Below, piece by piece: positions 63,633 to 64,000 of a DNA stretch of 64,000 nucleotides. The translations under genes and the position numbers were made by a program. Below the pieces are notes generated by a model, which had not been told where the DNA came from, searched no databases, and worked only from the letters and a program-made list of their open reading frames with translations. The first letter of the stretch is position 1. Each line of letters begins with the position of its first letter. The stretch comes from Sedimentimonas flavescens (GTDB lineage Bacteria; Pseudomonadota; Alphaproteobacteria; Rhodobacterales; Rhodobacteraceae): contig NZ_JAHVAI010000001.1 in the NCBI RefSeq assembly GCF_019264375.1, forward strand, positions 186,001 through 250,000. The letters run 5' to 3'.

Positions 63633-64000
63633 CTAGCGGAGATAAGCGTCCGAGAAGCCGGCACGGCGCACGGCGCGCAGGGCCTCTTGCAGCTCCACCG
63701 GCGCCAGCGGACCGGCAAAGACGATCGTCAGCCCGCTGACCTGCTGGGTCGAGACCGGCAGACCGAGGGCGTGCAGCCGCGCCTTGGCACGCTCGGCGTT
63801 CTGGGCAATTCCAAAGGCCCCGACCTGCACATATTTGCCAGCCAGCGGGTCTTTGCGCACAGGGGTCTTCTTCTTGGCGGGCTTGGCGGGGCGCGGTGCT
63901 TCGATCACCGGCTCGGCGGTCTTCACAGGCGCGGGCTTGGCGACCTCGACGGGCGCGGGTTCCGCCAACACCGGCGGGGCCGCGGGCAGCGTCAGTTCCT
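63633..64000 (-). CDS. SPOR-domain protein, 5' end beyond the window
   Basis: The open frame enters from the right edge (no start visible) and encodes at least 122 residues: a Pro/Ala/Lys-rich linker (EVAKPAPVKTAEPVIEAPRP) followed by a complete SPOR domain. That domain runs from about YVQVGAFGIAQNAERAKARL through LTIVFAGPLAPVELQEALRAVRRAGFSDAYLR. SPOR domains bind peptidoglycan stripped of stem peptides and recruit proteins to the division septum. Candidates include rare lipoprotein or FtsN/DedD-like proteins; the N-terminus is needed to say which. Confidence 0.85.
   Translation of the reverse strand, partial: ELTLPAAPPVLAEPAPVEVAKPAPVKTAEPVIEAPRPAKPAKKKTPVRKDPLAGKYVQVGAFGIAQNAERAKARLHALGLPVSTQQVSGLTIVFAGPLAPVELQEALRAVRRAGFSDAYLR

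Overview
The window is a high-GC (clearly above 60%), gene-dense stretch of an alphaproteobacterial chromosome, most likely Rhodobacteraceae/Paracoccaceae. Indicators are the RpoHII-type sigma factor, the NrsF-type anti-sigma factor, DUF6455 and DUF1467 proteins, FnrL-like and Irr-like DNA sites, and the rsmI/yraN/lpoA-like and coaBC-dut-hesA neighbourhoods. I see no rRNA, tRNA, CRISPR array, prophage or intact insertion sequence. No gap longer than about 300 bases lacks a gene, apart from 21451-21871, which holds only a 26-residue lipoprotein gene and an FNR-like site.

Layout. 1-2549: a bufferin copper-stress module. A DUF692 iron oxidase (runs off the left edge) and its peptide precursor are divergent from an ECF sigma factor and its NrsF-type anti-sigma factor. 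Both transcription units start from the same bipartite promoter (TGTAAC-17-CGAATGGAC). 2551-5434: lysine/pipecolate catabolism (amaB, amaA-like). 5638-14573: mixed small operons: two DUF6455 proteins behind an FNR-like site, an M48 lipoprotein protease, a histone-deacetylase-like amidohydrolase, nitroreductase-EI24, a second ECF sigma/anti-sigma pair, methylmalonyl-CoA epimerase-DUF1467, a response regulator and a GNAT enzyme. 14645-21403: aspS, a frameshifted GT87 glycosyltransferase and carB. 21590-31948: small secreted and lipid-anchored proteins, a dimethylglycine dehydrogenase-like enzyme, a decayed GT39 gene, a hydroxyacid dehydrogenase, a CDF metal exporter and an M3 peptidase.

32016-50273: housekeeping. 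coaBC-dut-hesA; rpoH-chaN behind an Irr/ICE-like site; comM; rsmI-yraN-gshB divergent from an LpoA-like lipoprotein; glnD-murJ; a rhomboid-fold protein that lacks every catalytic residue; trpS; a MATE exporter; and two PaaI thioesterases.

50443-62493: a fatty-acid (or related acyl-CoA) degradation locus. Two MerR paralogues, an acyl-CoA dehydrogenase, GFA and RHH-like proteins, a GST, a thiolase, two tandem cupins, a FadJ-type bifunctional enzyme and an acyl-CoA ligase are arranged as three transcription units. Each unit has copies of the same TGACGTwACG palindrome upstream, which suggests a local MerR regulon. The window closes with an M48-like protein whose active site has decayed and a truncated SPOR-domain protein.

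The strongest leads are the mirror-image sigma promoters of the bufferin module, the shared MerR-type operator set, the pseudo-rhomboid, the FNR-site/DUF6455 pair, and a two-copy intergenic repeat between convergent genes.
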